Of a stretch of 64,000 bases of DNA, positions 10,641 through 18,770 are shown piece after piece. Numbering within the stretch: position 1 is the stretch's first letter; every line of letters starts with the position of its first letter. The position numbers and the translations under genes are program-made. The DNA is from Methylobacterium aquaticum (GTDB lineage: Bacteria > Pseudomonadota > Alphaproteobacteria > Rhizobiales > Beijerinckiaceae), in the NCBI RefSeq assembly GCF_016804325.1, contig NZ_CP043627.1:3237001-3301000 (forward strand), read 5' to 3'. A model generated the notes under the pieces. It was not told the origin of the DNA, did not search any database, and worked only from the letters and a program-made list of their open reading frames with translations.

Positions 10641-10988
10641 ATGCGCCACGTGCTCGCGCTCTTCCTCCTCCTCGGTCCCCTTGCCGGTGCCGCCCTGGCG
10701 CAGGGCGCGCCGCGCTCCGTCGGCGATTGCGAGCGGATCAAGGGCGACCTCGCCTACAACCAGTGCCTGTCGCTGTTCGGCCCCGCCGCGAAGGGCGTCG
10801 CGGCCGCCGCCGCCGCGGTCTCGGCGGCGATCCCGCGCCTGCCCCAGGCCATCGCCGAGGCGGTGCAGCCGGAACCCCGCGGCCGCCGCGGCTGGAACCG
10901 GCGCCTGCGCGGCGGGCGCCAGAGCGCGAGCTTCGCGGTGATCAGCGGCGGCGGGAGCCGCCATTACCGCCGCCGGCGCCACCGCTGA
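10641..10988 (+). CDS. Small secreted basic protein of unknown function
   Basis: 115 aa. The signal peptide is MRHVLALFLLLGPLAGAALA|QG. A short domain with two cysteines follows (GDCERIKGDLAYNQCLSLFGPAA), then an Ala-rich helix and a very basic tail (GRRGWNRRLRGG ... HYRRRRHR). The Cys pair is 13 residues apart and could form a disulphide in the periplasm. The tail could bind acidic polymers or membrane. I do not recognise a named family, so no function is claimed. Confidence 0.65.
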   Translation: MRHVLALFLLLGPLAGAALAQGAPRSVGDCERIKGDLAYNQCLSLFGPAAKGVAAAAAAVSAAIPRLPQAIAEAVQPEPRGRRGWNRRLRGGRQSASFAVISGGGSRHYRRRRHR

Positions 10989-11092
10989 GCCTGGAGCATC
11001 CTCCGACGACGCGCAGACCGATTCGTCGAGGACGATGCAGCAAGATCGAAGACAGGGAGCGCGTCGCGATGGCAGCGCGTTCGTGATGGGCC

Positions 11093-12148
11093 CTACCCGA
11101 CATTGAGCCGCCGGCCCCGGTTCCAGGCCAGGAACGGCACGCCCGAGAGAAGGGCCCGCAGGGCCGCGTCGGTCTGGAAGCAGCCATTGACCGAGACCCG
11201 CGGCAGGGCGTGCAGGTGGGCGGCATGCCGGGGGAAGAGGTGGCCGGGCCTCGTGGTGACGGCGGTGCGGTAGCCCGCCTCGCGGGCGAGCGCGAAATCC
11301 CGCGGCCCCGCCGAGCCGGGATCGCCGACCGGATAGGAAAAGTGCTCCGGCACCCGGCCGAGCAGGTCGCCGAGGCGCGCCCTGCCCTCCACGATCTCGC
11401 GGCGGGCGGTGGCGGCATCGTGCTTGGCGAGCATCGGGTGGGACAGGGTGTGGGCGGCGAGCGTCACCGCCTCGTCCCGGGCGAGATCGCGCAACTCGCC
11501 GCCCGACAGGCACAATTCGCGGGCGATCGTCGTCGCGTCGATCCCGGCCTCCTCGCACAGGCGCAAGGTCGCGGCGCGCAAGGCATCCTCCGGCCCGGCC
11601 CGCAAGGCGCGGTAGCTCGCCGCGAAGGCCACGGATTTCTGCGCCTCGCCGACCGCCGGGCAATCGAGCCCCACCTCCGGCAGCCGCACCCGGTCGAGGA
11701 CCCGGATCGCCCGTTCGAGCTCGATCCACCACAGCCGGCCGGTCCCGGTGGCGTAGTCGTGGGTGACGAACAGCGTCCAGGGCGCGCCGTGGCGGCGCAA
11801 GGTCGGGGCGGCGTGTTCCAGGTTGTCGCGATAGCCGTCGTCGAAGGTCAGCACCGCGAAGGGCTCGCCCGCCTCCGTCAGACGGCGCGGCAGCTCCGAC
11901 AGGGGAACGATCGAGAACCCCCGTGCCCGCAGGGCCGTGAGCGTGCGGTCGAGGAAAGCCGGGGTGATGGCGAGCAGGCGGTTCGGCGCGTAGGCGCCCG
12001 GCGGCGCCTCCTCCGGCCGGACGTGGTGAAAGGTCAGGATCACGCCGCGGCCGCGGGCGACCGGCGCGAGCCAGCGGTCGGCCCCGGTCGCCGCGATGGT
12101 GGAGAAGCCGGCCTGGAACAGGCGATGACGGGCGGATGCTGGGAGCAT
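11093..12148 (-). CDS. Polysaccharide deacetylase family protein (NodB-like)
   Basis: 351 aa. The NodB fold carries the metal/catalytic motif TFDDGYRDN (Asp103-Asp104) and the downstream HTLSHP motif. Together with the early FHHV this matches carbohydrate esterase family 4, which removes N-acetyl groups from polysaccharides. No signal peptide is obvious. The start at 12148 is used because the longer frame runs into the divergent gene. It is divergent from a CelD-type acetyltransferase with only 100 bp between, suggesting a shared surface-polysaccharide function (inference). Confidence 0.88.
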   Translation of the reverse strand: MLPASARHRLFQAGFSTIAATGADRWLAPVARGRGVILTFHHVRPEEAPPGAYAPNRLLAITPAFLDRTLTALRARGFSIVPLSELPRRLTEAGEPFAVLTFDDGYRDNLEHAAPTLRRHGAPWTLFVTHDYATGTGRLWWIELERAIRVLDRVRLPEVGLDCPAVGEAQKSVAFAASYRALRAGPEDALRAATLRLCEEAGIDATTIARELCLSGGELRDLARDEAVTLAAHTLSHPMLAKHDAATARREIVEGRARLGDLLGRVPEHFSYPVGDPGSAGPRDFALAREAGYRTAVTTRPGHLFPRHAAHLHALPRVSVNGCFQTDAALRALLSGVPFLAWNRGRRLNVG

Positions 12149-12248
12149 GACCGGAGGATGAGGCCGATCGGCCAAAGCTTCGTTACGCCGTTTGCGGATT
12201 CTGCACGCTTGCCCGCTACCCCATCGATCAGACGGGAGAGGTGGGGCG

Positions 12249-13430
12249 ATGAGCGGCACGATGCAACTCGCGGTGGAGGGCGTGGCGGCCGGCCCGGCGC
12301 GGCCGGTCGCCCTCACCCCCGAGATCTTTTCCAGCCTCGCGGCGGCCGAGGCGCCCTGGCGCGCCCTCGAGGCCGCGCCCGGCACGGTGATGACGCCCTA
12401 TCAGCGCTTCGACTGGGTGGCGGCCTGCGCCGGCATCCTGCCGGCGGGTGCCCGCCCCTGCCCGGTGCTGCTGCGCGATCCCGCCGGCCGGCCGGTGGCG
12501 CTGCTGCCACTCTTCGTCGACCGCGAGGCCGGCATCCGGGTCGGCCGGGTGATCGGCGGCCGGCACGCCAACTTCCACATGCCGCTCTTCGCCGGCCCGG
12601 AGGCGATGGCCCTGCCGGCGGATTCCTACACCGGAGCCCTGCGCCGCGCCGGCGCCCGGGCCGGGATCGACGTGATCCACCTGCCCGACCAGCCACGCCT
12701 ATGGAACGGGCTGGCGAATCCGCTGGCGCAGGGCACCGCCTCGCCAAGCGATGCCTACGGCCTGGCGCTCGAGGCCGATCCCGAGGCGGTGCTCAAGCGC
12801 GTCATGAGCGGCGACGCCCGGCGCAAGCTGCGCCAGAAGGAAAAATGGCTGGTCGCCGCCCATGGCCCGGTCGCGCACCGCGTCGCGGCGGATGCCCAGG
12901 AGGGCGAGGCGATCCTGTCGGCCTATCTGGCCCAGAAGGCGGTGCGCTTCGCGCAAACCGGGATCGCCGACCCCTTCGCCGACCCGGCGGCGCAGACCTT
13001 CCTCGCCGAGGCGCACCGGGCCGGCGCCCTGGAGCTGCACGCCCTGCGGACGGAGGAGGGCCGCATCCTCGCCACCTTCGTCGGCGCCGTCGACGCGACG
13101 CGCTTCAGCGGCATGCTGACCTCGTTCGACCCCGACCCCGCGCTCGCCCGTTTCAGCCCCGGCGACCTGCTGCTCCAGATGCTGATCCGCGACCAGGCTT
13201 CGCGCGGCCGCACGTCCCTCGATCTCGGCGTCGGCGAGGCGCGCTACAAGGCCAGCGTCTGCGACGAGACCATCGCTCTCGTCGATGCGGTGATCCCGGT
13301 GAGCCTGCGCGGCCGGGCCTACGGCGCCGCGGCGGAAGCGGGCGCGCGGCTGAAGCGGCGGATCAAGCGCGATCCACGGCTCTGGGCGCTGGTCGGGCGG
13401 GTGCGCAAGGCGATGGCGCGGTCGGCGTGA
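12249..13430 (+). CDS. GNAT acetyltransferase, CelD/BcsL family
   Basis: 393 aa. The C-terminal half carries the double-GNAT fold of PF13480 (region around RKLRQKEKWL to LDLGVGEARYKASVCDE). Family members act in cellulose or exopolysaccharide synthesis and decoration. The ATG at 12249 follows GGGAGAGG with good spacing; the upstream in-frame ATG at 12192 has none. It is divergent from the polysaccharide deacetylase. The substrate is unknown. Confidence 0.82.
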   Translation: MSGTMQLAVEGVAAGPARPVALTPEIFSSLAAAEAPWRALEAAPGTVMTPYQRFDWVAACAGILPAGARPCPVLLRDPAGRPVALLPLFVDREAGIRVGRVIGGRHANFHMPLFAGPEAMALPADSYTGALRRAGARAGIDVIHLPDQPRLWNGLANPLAQGTASPSDAYGLALEADPEAVLKRVMSGDARRKLRQKEKWLVAAHGPVAHRVAADAQEGEAILSAYLAQKAVRFAQTGIADPFADPAAQTFLAEAHRAGALELHALRTEEGRILATFVGAVDATRFSGMLTSFDPDPALARFSPGDLLLQMLIRDQASRGRTSLDLGVGEARYKASVCDETIALVDAVIPVSLRGRAYGAAAEAGARLKRRIKRDPRLWALVGRVRKAMARSA

Positions 13431-13769
13431 TGGGGATGGCAAAGGCATCCTCCGCTTCAGCCGCGAGGTACATGACAGCTGCGTGACGCCAACGAACCAT
13501 GGGCTTTCCCACCCACGACCTCATCCTGAGGTGCGACCGGAGGGAGCCTCGAAGGAGGGCTCCAGAAGTCTCGGTGGTTCCTGGAGCCCCCCTTCGAGGT
13601 CAGTCCATCTTCGATGGACTGACACCTCAGGATGAGGTTGCGGATGGGATTGAGAGCCTGGAGCAAGCAAAAAGCTCCCAGCCCCCGCATCACTTCCGGA
13701 GCCGCAGAAGCAGCACCGGGGATGACACGAACGGTGTCAGTCACGTCGTGGAAATCGTCTCCCGGACTC
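13431..13769. other. Intergenic stretch with one long palindromic repeat
   Basis: No gene seen. The stretch is dominated by the family 2 element at 13519-13637. It separates two converging genes (acetyltransferase and cobT), where bidirectional termination would be useful. Confidence 0.6.
13519..13637. repeat. Palindromic intergenic repeat, family 2, copy a
   Basis: 119 bp with outer arms CCTCATCCTGAGGTG/CACCTCAGGATGAGG and inner arms around CTCGAAGGAGGGCTCCAG/CTGGAGCC-CCTTCGAG. A further hairpin is AGTCCATC-TTC-GATGGACT. Copies occur at 23791-23925 and 43648-43766. Confidence 0.85.
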
Positions 13770-14798
13770 TCAGACCGGCCCCGACACCCCCGCCTGATCG
13801 AAGGTCGCCATCTCGCGGTGGCAGGCCACCGCCGCCTTGACGAGGCCGAGCGCCAGCGCGGCGCCGCTGCCCTCGCCGAGGCGAAGCCCGAGGTCGAGGA
13901 GCGGGCGCAACCCCAGGCGCTCGAGCACCGCGGCGTGGTCGCCCTCCGCCGAGACGTGGCCGGCGAGGCAATGGTCGAGGGCCCGGGGATCGACGGCGTG
14001 GAGGAGCGCCGCCGCGGCGGTCGAGACGTAGCCGTCGATCACCACCGGCACCCGTTGCAGCCGCGCGGCCAGGATCGCCCCGGCCATGGCGGCGATCTCG
14101 CGGCCGCCGAGGCGGGCCATCACCGCGAGGGGATCGTCGAGATGGCCCTGGTGGCACGTCAGCGCCTTTTCCACCGCCGCGACCTTGCGGGAGAAGCCGG
14201 CCTCGTCGACGCCGGTGCCGCGGCCGACCCAGGCTGCCGGCTCGCCGCCGAAGAGCGTGGCGTAGATCGCGGCGGCCACCGTGGTGTTGCCGATGCCCAT
14301 CTCGCCGACGGCGAGACCGTCGGTCCCCGCCGCCACCGCCTCCATGCCGAACGCCATGGTGGCGACGCAGGCCTTCTCGGTCATCGCCGGCTCGGCGGTG
14401 ATGTCGCCGGTCGGCATGTCGATGGCGAGGTCGAACACCTTGAAGCCGAGGCCGTAGGCGGCGCAGATCTGGTTGATCGCAGCGCCCCCGGCGGCGAAGT
14501 TGTCGAGCATCTGCCGGTTGACGGTCGCGGGATAGGCCGAGACGCCCCGTGCCGCCACGCCGTGGCTGCCGGCAAAGACGCAGACCAGCGGCCGGTCGAG
14601 GCTCGGCGGCGCCTTGCCCTGCCACGCGGCCATCCAGGCGGCGAGGAATTCGAGCCGGCCGAGGCTGCCGGCGGGCTTGGTCAGGAGCGAATCGCGGGCC
14701 GACACCTCGGCGGCGGCGGATTCGTCCGGCCCCGGCATGGTGGCGATCAGGCGGCGGATGTCGTCGAACGGGGCGGCGTCGGTGGGCGTATCGGCCAT
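13770..14798 (-). CDS. cobT: Nicotinate-nucleotide-dimethylbenzimidazole phosphoribosyltransferase
   Basis: 342 aa. Makes alpha-ribazole phosphate, the activated lower ligand of cobalamin. Family motifs include LTKPAGSLGRLE, FAGSHGVAARGVSAYP, GEMGIGNTT, GRGTGVD and the C-terminal LGEGSGAALAL with the catalytic Glu. ATG 14798 is chosen over 14861 because AGGACA precedes it and the extra 21 residues are not family-like. It is divergent from cobS, 118 bp away. The two products act in consecutive steps of nucleotide-loop assembly. Confidence 0.95.
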   Translation of the reverse strand: MADTPTDAAPFDDIRRLIATMPGPDESAAAEVSARDSLLTKPAGSLGRLEFLAAWMAAWQGKAPPSLDRPLVCVFAGSHGVAARGVSAYPATVNRQMLDNFAAGGAAINQICAAYGLGFKVFDLAIDMPTGDITAEPAMTEKACVATMAFGMEAVAAGTDGLAVGEMGIGNTTVAAAIYATLFGGEPAAWVGRGTGVDEAGFSRKVAAVEKALTCHQGHLDDPLAVMARLGGREIAAMAGAILAARLQRVPVVIDGYVSTAAAALLHAVDPRALDHCLAGHVSAEGDHAAVLERLGLRPLLDLGLRLGEGSGAALALGLVKAAVACHREMATFDQAGVSGPV

Positions 14799-14916
14799 GG
14801 TCGGTGTCCTGCGGGGGCAACCCGGAAGGTGGGGCTTTCGTGAGGGGTGCAGATACAGCAAAATGCGGGGCGGGTGCGACTCCGCACGGGTCGATGGCGT
14901 CGGGATGCGGTGAGTG

Positions 14917-15801
14917 ATGGCGACGGAGAGGGGCGCCGGGCCCGGCCGGGCGGATGATCCGGCCGCGGGCGCAAACGTCGACGACGCGTTCGAGCCGCCT
15001 CCCCCCGCCGGCCCGTGGCCGCCGCTCCGCGACCTCGCGATCTGCCTGCGCTTCTACAGCCGCTTGCCCGTCCCGGCCCTGCCGGGCGAGACCGATCGTC
15101 ACGCCGCACCCGACTTCCGCACCGTGCCCCGGATGCTGCCGATCGCCGGCCTGGTGATCGGCGCGGCCGGCGCCGTCGCGCTCGCGGCCTCGCTCGCCCT
15201 CGGGCTCGGGCCGTTCCTCGCCGCCACCCTGGCGCTCGCCTTCTCCACCCTGGTCACCGGGGCGCTGCACGAGGACGGCCTCGCCGACGTGGCGGACGGG
15301 TTCGGCGGCGGGACCAATGTGGCCCGGCGGCTCGAGATCATGCGCGACAGCCGCATCGGCGCCTACGGGGCCGCCGCCCTGGTGCTGTCCTACGCCCTGC
15401 GCATCGGGGCGCTCGCGACTTTGGCCGACCGGATCGGCTGGCGCGTCGCCCTGGCCTTCCTGGCGGCGGCCGCGCTCTCGCGCACCGCCGCCCTGTGGCC
15501 GCTCTGCCGCCTGCCCCCCGCCCGGCCGGACGGGGCCGCCCACGCGGTCGGCCGGCCGACCGGCGCCACCCATGCCACGGCCTGGGCGCTCTGCCTCGCC
15601 GTGCTGGCGGCCGGATTCCTTCTCGGCCTGCCCTGGCTCGGCCTCGGCCTCGCCGCACTCCTGGCGTTCCTCGCCGCCTGGACCCTGGCCCGGATGGCCG
15701 CCCGCCTCGTCGGCGGCCAGACCGGCGACGTCATCGGGGCGAGCCAGCAACTGGCCGAGATCGCCGCCCTCCTCGCCCTCGTGATCGCGATTCCCGCCTG
15801 A
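14917..15801 (+). CDS. cobS: Adenosylcobinamide-GDP ribazoletransferase (cobalamin synthase)
   Basis: 294 aa polytopic membrane enzyme that joins alpha-ribazole to adenosylcobinamide-GDP. The signature HEDGLADVADGFGGG and the following RLEIMRDSRIGAYG are diagnostic. A longer than usual acidic, Pro-rich N-terminus (about 35 residues) precedes the first conserved segment LRFYSRLPVP. GTG 14914 is an equally possible start. The stop overlaps the ATG of the DUF1289 gene (TGATG). Confidence 0.93.
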   Translation: MATERGAGPGRADDPAAGANVDDAFEPPPPAGPWPPLRDLAICLRFYSRLPVPALPGETDRHAAPDFRTVPRMLPIAGLVIGAAGAVALAASLALGLGPFLAATLALAFSTLVTGALHEDGLADVADGFGGGTNVARRLEIMRDSRIGAYGAAALVLSYALRIGALATLADRIGWRVALAFLAAAALSRTAALWPLCRLPPARPDGAAHAVGRPTGATHATAWALCLAVLAAGFLLGLPWLGLGLAALLAFLAAWTLARMAARLVGGQTGDVIGASQQLAEIAALLALVIAIPA

Positions 15802-16010
15802 TGCCCGCCTCCTCCCCCTGCATCCGCCTCTGCGTCCTCGATCCGATCACCGGCCTGTGCGAGGGCTGCGGCCGCACCGGCGCCGAGATCGGCGCCTGGG
15901 GCGCCCTGTCCGAGGCCGAGCGCCTGCGCATCATGGCCGGGCTGCCGGCACGGCTCGCCGCCGCCTATCCCGAACCGGAGCCCGAGCCGGTCCCGGCGGT
16001 GACCGCCTGA
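15801..16010 (+). CDS. DUF1289 small cysteine-rich protein
   Basis: 69 aa. The N-terminal cysteine motif SPCIRLCVLDPITGLCEGCGRT has four cysteines, and W33 (GAWGALSEAERLRIM) is conserved, both characteristic of DUF1289. The cysteines suggest Zn or Fe-S binding; the function is unknown. The Pro/Glu-rich tail (EPEPEPVP) is not conserved. It overlaps cobS by one base and lies 4 bp upstream of the protease gene, so the three are probably one transcript. Confidence 0.85.
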   Translation: MPASSPCIRLCVLDPITGLCEGCGRTGAEIGAWGALSEAERLRIMAGLPARLAAAYPEPEPEPVPAVTA

Positions 16011-16014
16011 TCCG

Positions 16015-16728
16015 ATGCCGGGCGCCGTCGGCATCGGCCTCCTGCTGCTGGCCTGCGCCTATGCGCTGAACCTCGTCGGGGCGCGCGATGTCGCGGGCTT
16101 GCGCCCCGACGAGGCGGCCGGGTTCGCGGCGGCCGGCGGCGCCGCCCTGATGGTGCTCAACGGCGTCGGCAACCGGCTCCGGTCCGGGCTCGGCGAGGGC
16201 CTCGTCGCGCTCCTGCTCTGGTGCGGGATCGGCGCCGGGGCGGCCTGGCTCTACGCCCATCGCGACCAGGCCCGGGACCTGGCCTTCCGGGCGCTCGGCG
16301 AGATGAGCCCCGGCGAGCCGGTGCCCGGGCGCGGCGACGAGGTGGTGATCGCCCGCCGGGTCGATGGCGGCTTTACCGTGCAGGCCAAGGTCAACGGCCG
16401 GATGCAGTCCTTCGCCTTCGACACAGGCGCGAGCGCGGTGGTGCTCACCGCCGAGAGTGCGGCCAAACTCGGCCTCCATCCGGGGCCGGGCGCCTTCCGG
16501 GTCCAGGTCCAGACCGCCAACGGCCGCACCGCCGCCGCCCCGGTGGTGCTCGACACGGTGACGGTCGGCCCGATCACCGAGACCCGCGTCGCCGCCCTGG
16601 TGACCCGGCCGGGCGCGCTCAGCGTGAACCTGCTCGGGATGAGTTTTCTGGAGCGGCTGAACTCCTACGAGGTGCGGGGCAGCCGGTTGTTCCTCCGCGG
16701 TGCGTGGCGGACCGGATCCGCGTCATAG
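16015..16728 (+). CDS. Membrane-anchored retropepsin-like aspartic protease (TIGR02281 family)
   Basis: 237 aa. Two N-terminal membrane segments (about 2-20 and 62-80) are followed by a clan AA domain with the active-site motif FDTGAS (Asp136) and the conserved LLGMSFLERL. Such single-domain proteases act as dimers; substrates are unknown, though the family is widespread in Hyphomicrobiales. The stop overlaps the converging MarR-GNAT gene by six bases (16723-16728). Confidence 0.87.
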   Translation: MPGAVGIGLLLLACAYALNLVGARDVAGLRPDEAAGFAAAGGAALMVLNGVGNRLRSGLGEGLVALLLWCGIGAGAAWLYAHRDQARDLAFRALGEMSPGEPVPGRGDEVVIARRVDGGFTVQAKVNGRMQSFAFDTGASAVVLTAESAAKLGLHPGPGAFRVQVQTANGRTAAAPVVLDTVTVGPITETRVAALVTRPGALSVNLLGMSFLERLNSYEVRGSRLFLRGAWRTGSAS

Positions 16729-17598
16729 ACGCTTCTCGAAGAAATGATCCGGGTACGGATCGTCGTTGAAGCGGTCGATCTCGACCCAGCCGGTGCGGCG
16801 GTAGAGCTGAAGCGCCTCGGTGAGGGCGCTGTTCGAATCGAGGCGCAGGACCCCGATCGACAGGTCCCGCGCGGCCGTCTCCGCCGCCTCCATCAGCCGG
16901 CGGGCGAGGCCGAGGCCGCGGGCGGAGGGACAGACCCAGAGCCGCTTGATCTCCGCCACCTCCCCGCCTTTGCCCTTGAGGCCGACGCAGCCGATCGGCA
17001 GCCCGTCCGACACGGCGACCAGGAAGGCGCCCCGCGGCCGCATCATGTCGGCGGCCTCAGGGTCACGGGAGAGGGAGACGTCGAAGCCGGTGGCGAGCCG
17101 CCGCCCCAACTCGCCGTAGTATTCCGGCAGGCAATGCAGCGCCGCCTCGGAGCGCGGGTCGGTCTCCTCGATCGCGATCCGATCGCGGCCGAGTGCCGTG
17201 GCGACGAGGTCCATGGCGCGCAGGAGTTCGTCCCCCTTGGGAAAGCGAGCCAGCAATCCTGCCGCCCGGTCGTTCGACAGGGCCTCGTAGGCGGCGAATT
17301 CCCGCCGTCCCGCCTCGGTCAGGGACGCGACCCGGCGGCGGGCATCGTCCGGGTGGGGCAGCGTGACGACGAGCCCCTCCTCCTCCAGGCTGCGCAGCAG
17401 GCGGCTCAGAAGGCCGGAATCGAGCCCGAGATAGTCGCGGATCGCCCCCACCTCCCCGCGTCCGTGCCCGATGGCGTTGAGCACCCGGGCAGTGCCGAGA
17501 GGCCGGCCGCGGCCGAGGAACGAGGTGTCGAGGGCCCCGACCTCAGCGGTGACGGCCCGGTTGAAGCGGCGGATACGGCGGACGGCATCGATCGACAT
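16723..17598 (-). CDS. MarR-family regulator fused to GNAT acetyltransferase
   Basis: 291 aa. The N-terminal winged helix (about 1-140, wing DDARRRVASLTEAGR) is of MarR type. The C-terminal GNAT domain has the acetyl-CoA loop WVCPSARGLGLARRLM and the closing LYRRTGWVEIDRF. Such fusions exist in many bacteria; most have no known ligand. A perfect 14-bp palindrome lies 5 bp upstream of the ATG and would overlap the ribosome-binding site, pointing to autoregulation. No Shine-Dalgarno is visible. Confidence 0.88.
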   Translation of the reverse strand: MSIDAVRRIRRFNRAVTAEVGALDTSFLGRGRPLGTARVLNAIGHGRGEVGAIRDYLGLDSGLLSRLLRSLEEEGLVVTLPHPDDARRRVASLTEAGRREFAAYEALSNDRAAGLLARFPKGDELLRAMDLVATALGRDRIAIEETDPRSEAALHCLPEYYGELGRRLATGFDVSLSRDPEAADMMRPRGAFLVAVSDGLPIGCVGLKGKGGEVAEIKRLWVCPSARGLGLARRLMEAAETAARDLSIGVLRLDSNSALTEALQLYRRTGWVEIDRFNDDPYPDHFFEKRL

Positions 17599-17602
17599 TT
17601 CG

Positions 17603-17616
17603 CTGACTTAAGTCAG
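17603..17616. promoter_or_regulatory. Perfect palindrome CTGACTTAAGTCAG, likely MarR-type operator
   Basis: 14-bp perfect palindrome ending 5 bp before the MarR-GNAT start codon. MarR dimers typically bind such palindromes at their own promoters. Operator function is inferred from position and symmetry. Confidence 0.6.
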
Positions 17617-17659
17617 GGATATGGCGCCGTCAATCGGGGGCTCGGGGATCACGGCTACG

Positions 17660-17689
17660 AAAAAAGCCCCGGCGGCGAGCCGGGGCTTT
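17660..17689 (-). terminator. Rho-independent terminator of the Bax inhibitor-1 gene
   Basis: Read on the minus strand, a stem AGCCCCGGC/GCCGGGGCT is followed by TTTTTTC. It lies 42 bp after the stop codon of the Bax inhibitor-1 gene and separates it from the MarR-GNAT gene. Confidence 0.92.
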
Positions 17690-17731
17690 CGATCGGTCGA
17701 GTGTGGGGCGGCGGACCGCCCCGAACGTCGC

Positions 17732-18535
17732 TCAGTTGTTCCGGTTGCCCATCAGCGAGAGCAGGAACTGGAACATGTTGATGAAGTCCAGGTACAGCGT
17801 CAGGGCGCCGAACACCGACACCTTGGCGGCGGCCTCGCCGTCGAAGTTGCCGTAGAGATACATCTCCTTGAGCTTCTGCGTGTCGTACGCGGTCAGGCCG
17901 GCGAAGATCAGCACGCCGATGACCGAGATGGCGAATTGCAGGGCGCTCGAGGCCAGGAAGATGTTGACGAGGCTCGCGATGACGAGACCGATCAGGCCCA
18001 TCACCAGGAACGACCCGATGCCCGACAGGCTGCGGGTCGTGGTGTAGCCGTAGAGGCTCAGGCCACCGAACGCCGCGGCTGTCACGAAGAACACCTGGAC
18101 CACGCTCGCGCCGGTGTAGCGGATCAGCAGCGTGGACAGCGACGCACCCATCACCGCCGCGAAGGCGAAGAAGGTGGTGCGGGCCGTGGCGGCCGACATC
18201 CGGTCCATCCGGAACGAGAACAGGAAGATGAAGGCGAGCGGCGCGAGCGCGATCACCCACATCAGCGGCGTGGCATAGAGCGTGCGGCCGAAGCTCGTCA
18301 GCGGGATCGAGCCGATCCGCGCCACCGCATCCGCCTGCGAGGTCGCCACCGCGAGCTTGTTGATGCCGAGTGCCACCACCCCGGAGATGCCGAGGCCGAT
18401 GATCATGTTGTTGTAAACGCCGAGCATGAACGCGCGCAGGCCCTGGTCGACCTGGACCTGGCTCGGGGCGTAGCCCATCGGGCCCCCGTAGCCGTTCGCG
18501 TTGCCCTGCCGGAACGGGCTGTTCTCGAATGCCAT
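17732..18535 (-). CDS. Bax inhibitor-1/YccA family membrane protein
   Basis: 267 aa. The polar, Gly/Asn-rich N-terminus (about 30 residues) is followed by seven membrane helices. The family C-terminal motifs GLTAYDTQKLKEMY and ALTLYLDFINMFQFLLSL are present. Bacterial members are related to YccA, which modulates FtsH, and to the pH-gated calcium leak protein BsYetJ; the role here is not known. It is monocistronic, bounded by a terminator. Confidence 0.92.
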   Translation of the reverse strand: MAFENSPFRQGNANGYGGPMGYAPSQVQVDQGLRAFMLGVYNNMIIGLGISGVVALGINKLAVATSQADAVARIGSIPLTSFGRTLYATPLMWVIALAPLAFIFLFSFRMDRMSAATARTTFFAFAAVMGASLSTLLIRYTGASVVQVFFVTAAAFGGLSLYGYTTTRSLSGIGSFLVMGLIGLVIASLVNIFLASSALQFAISVIGVLIFAGLTAYDTQKLKEMYLYGNFDGEAAAKVSVFGALTLYLDFINMFQFLLSLMGNRNN

Positions 18536-18770
18536 GGGAGATTCCTTCGGAAACTCTCTAGCGTGGATGTTCCTGGTGCGAGGTTCCTACGCGACCCTCG
18601 GACGCTTCACGCGTCGGATCGGCGGCCTCGCCCTTACGAGCCCGTCCGCCTTGACCGCAATATGTGGGCGCGAGCGGGCGCGCACAAGGGCGTGAGCGGA
18701 TCCGGCTTGCCCCGGACCGCGCCAAAACCAAAGGTCAATCCGCCGCAGGGAATACGAAGGATTAACATCC

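Noticed and set aside
11210..13486. 758-codon plus-strand open frame spanning two genes
   Set aside because: Antisense to the polysaccharide deacetylase and out of frame with the acetyltransferase; a composition shadow.
13519..13637. Insertion sequence at the family 2 repeat
   Set aside because: No transposase frame inside or nearby; at 119 bp it can only be a non-autonomous element or a structural repeat.
14799..14916. Possible cobalamin riboswitch between cobT and cobS
   Set aside because: The 118-bp gap lacks the B12-box-like conserved segment and is too short for a normal cobalamin riboswitch plus expression platform.
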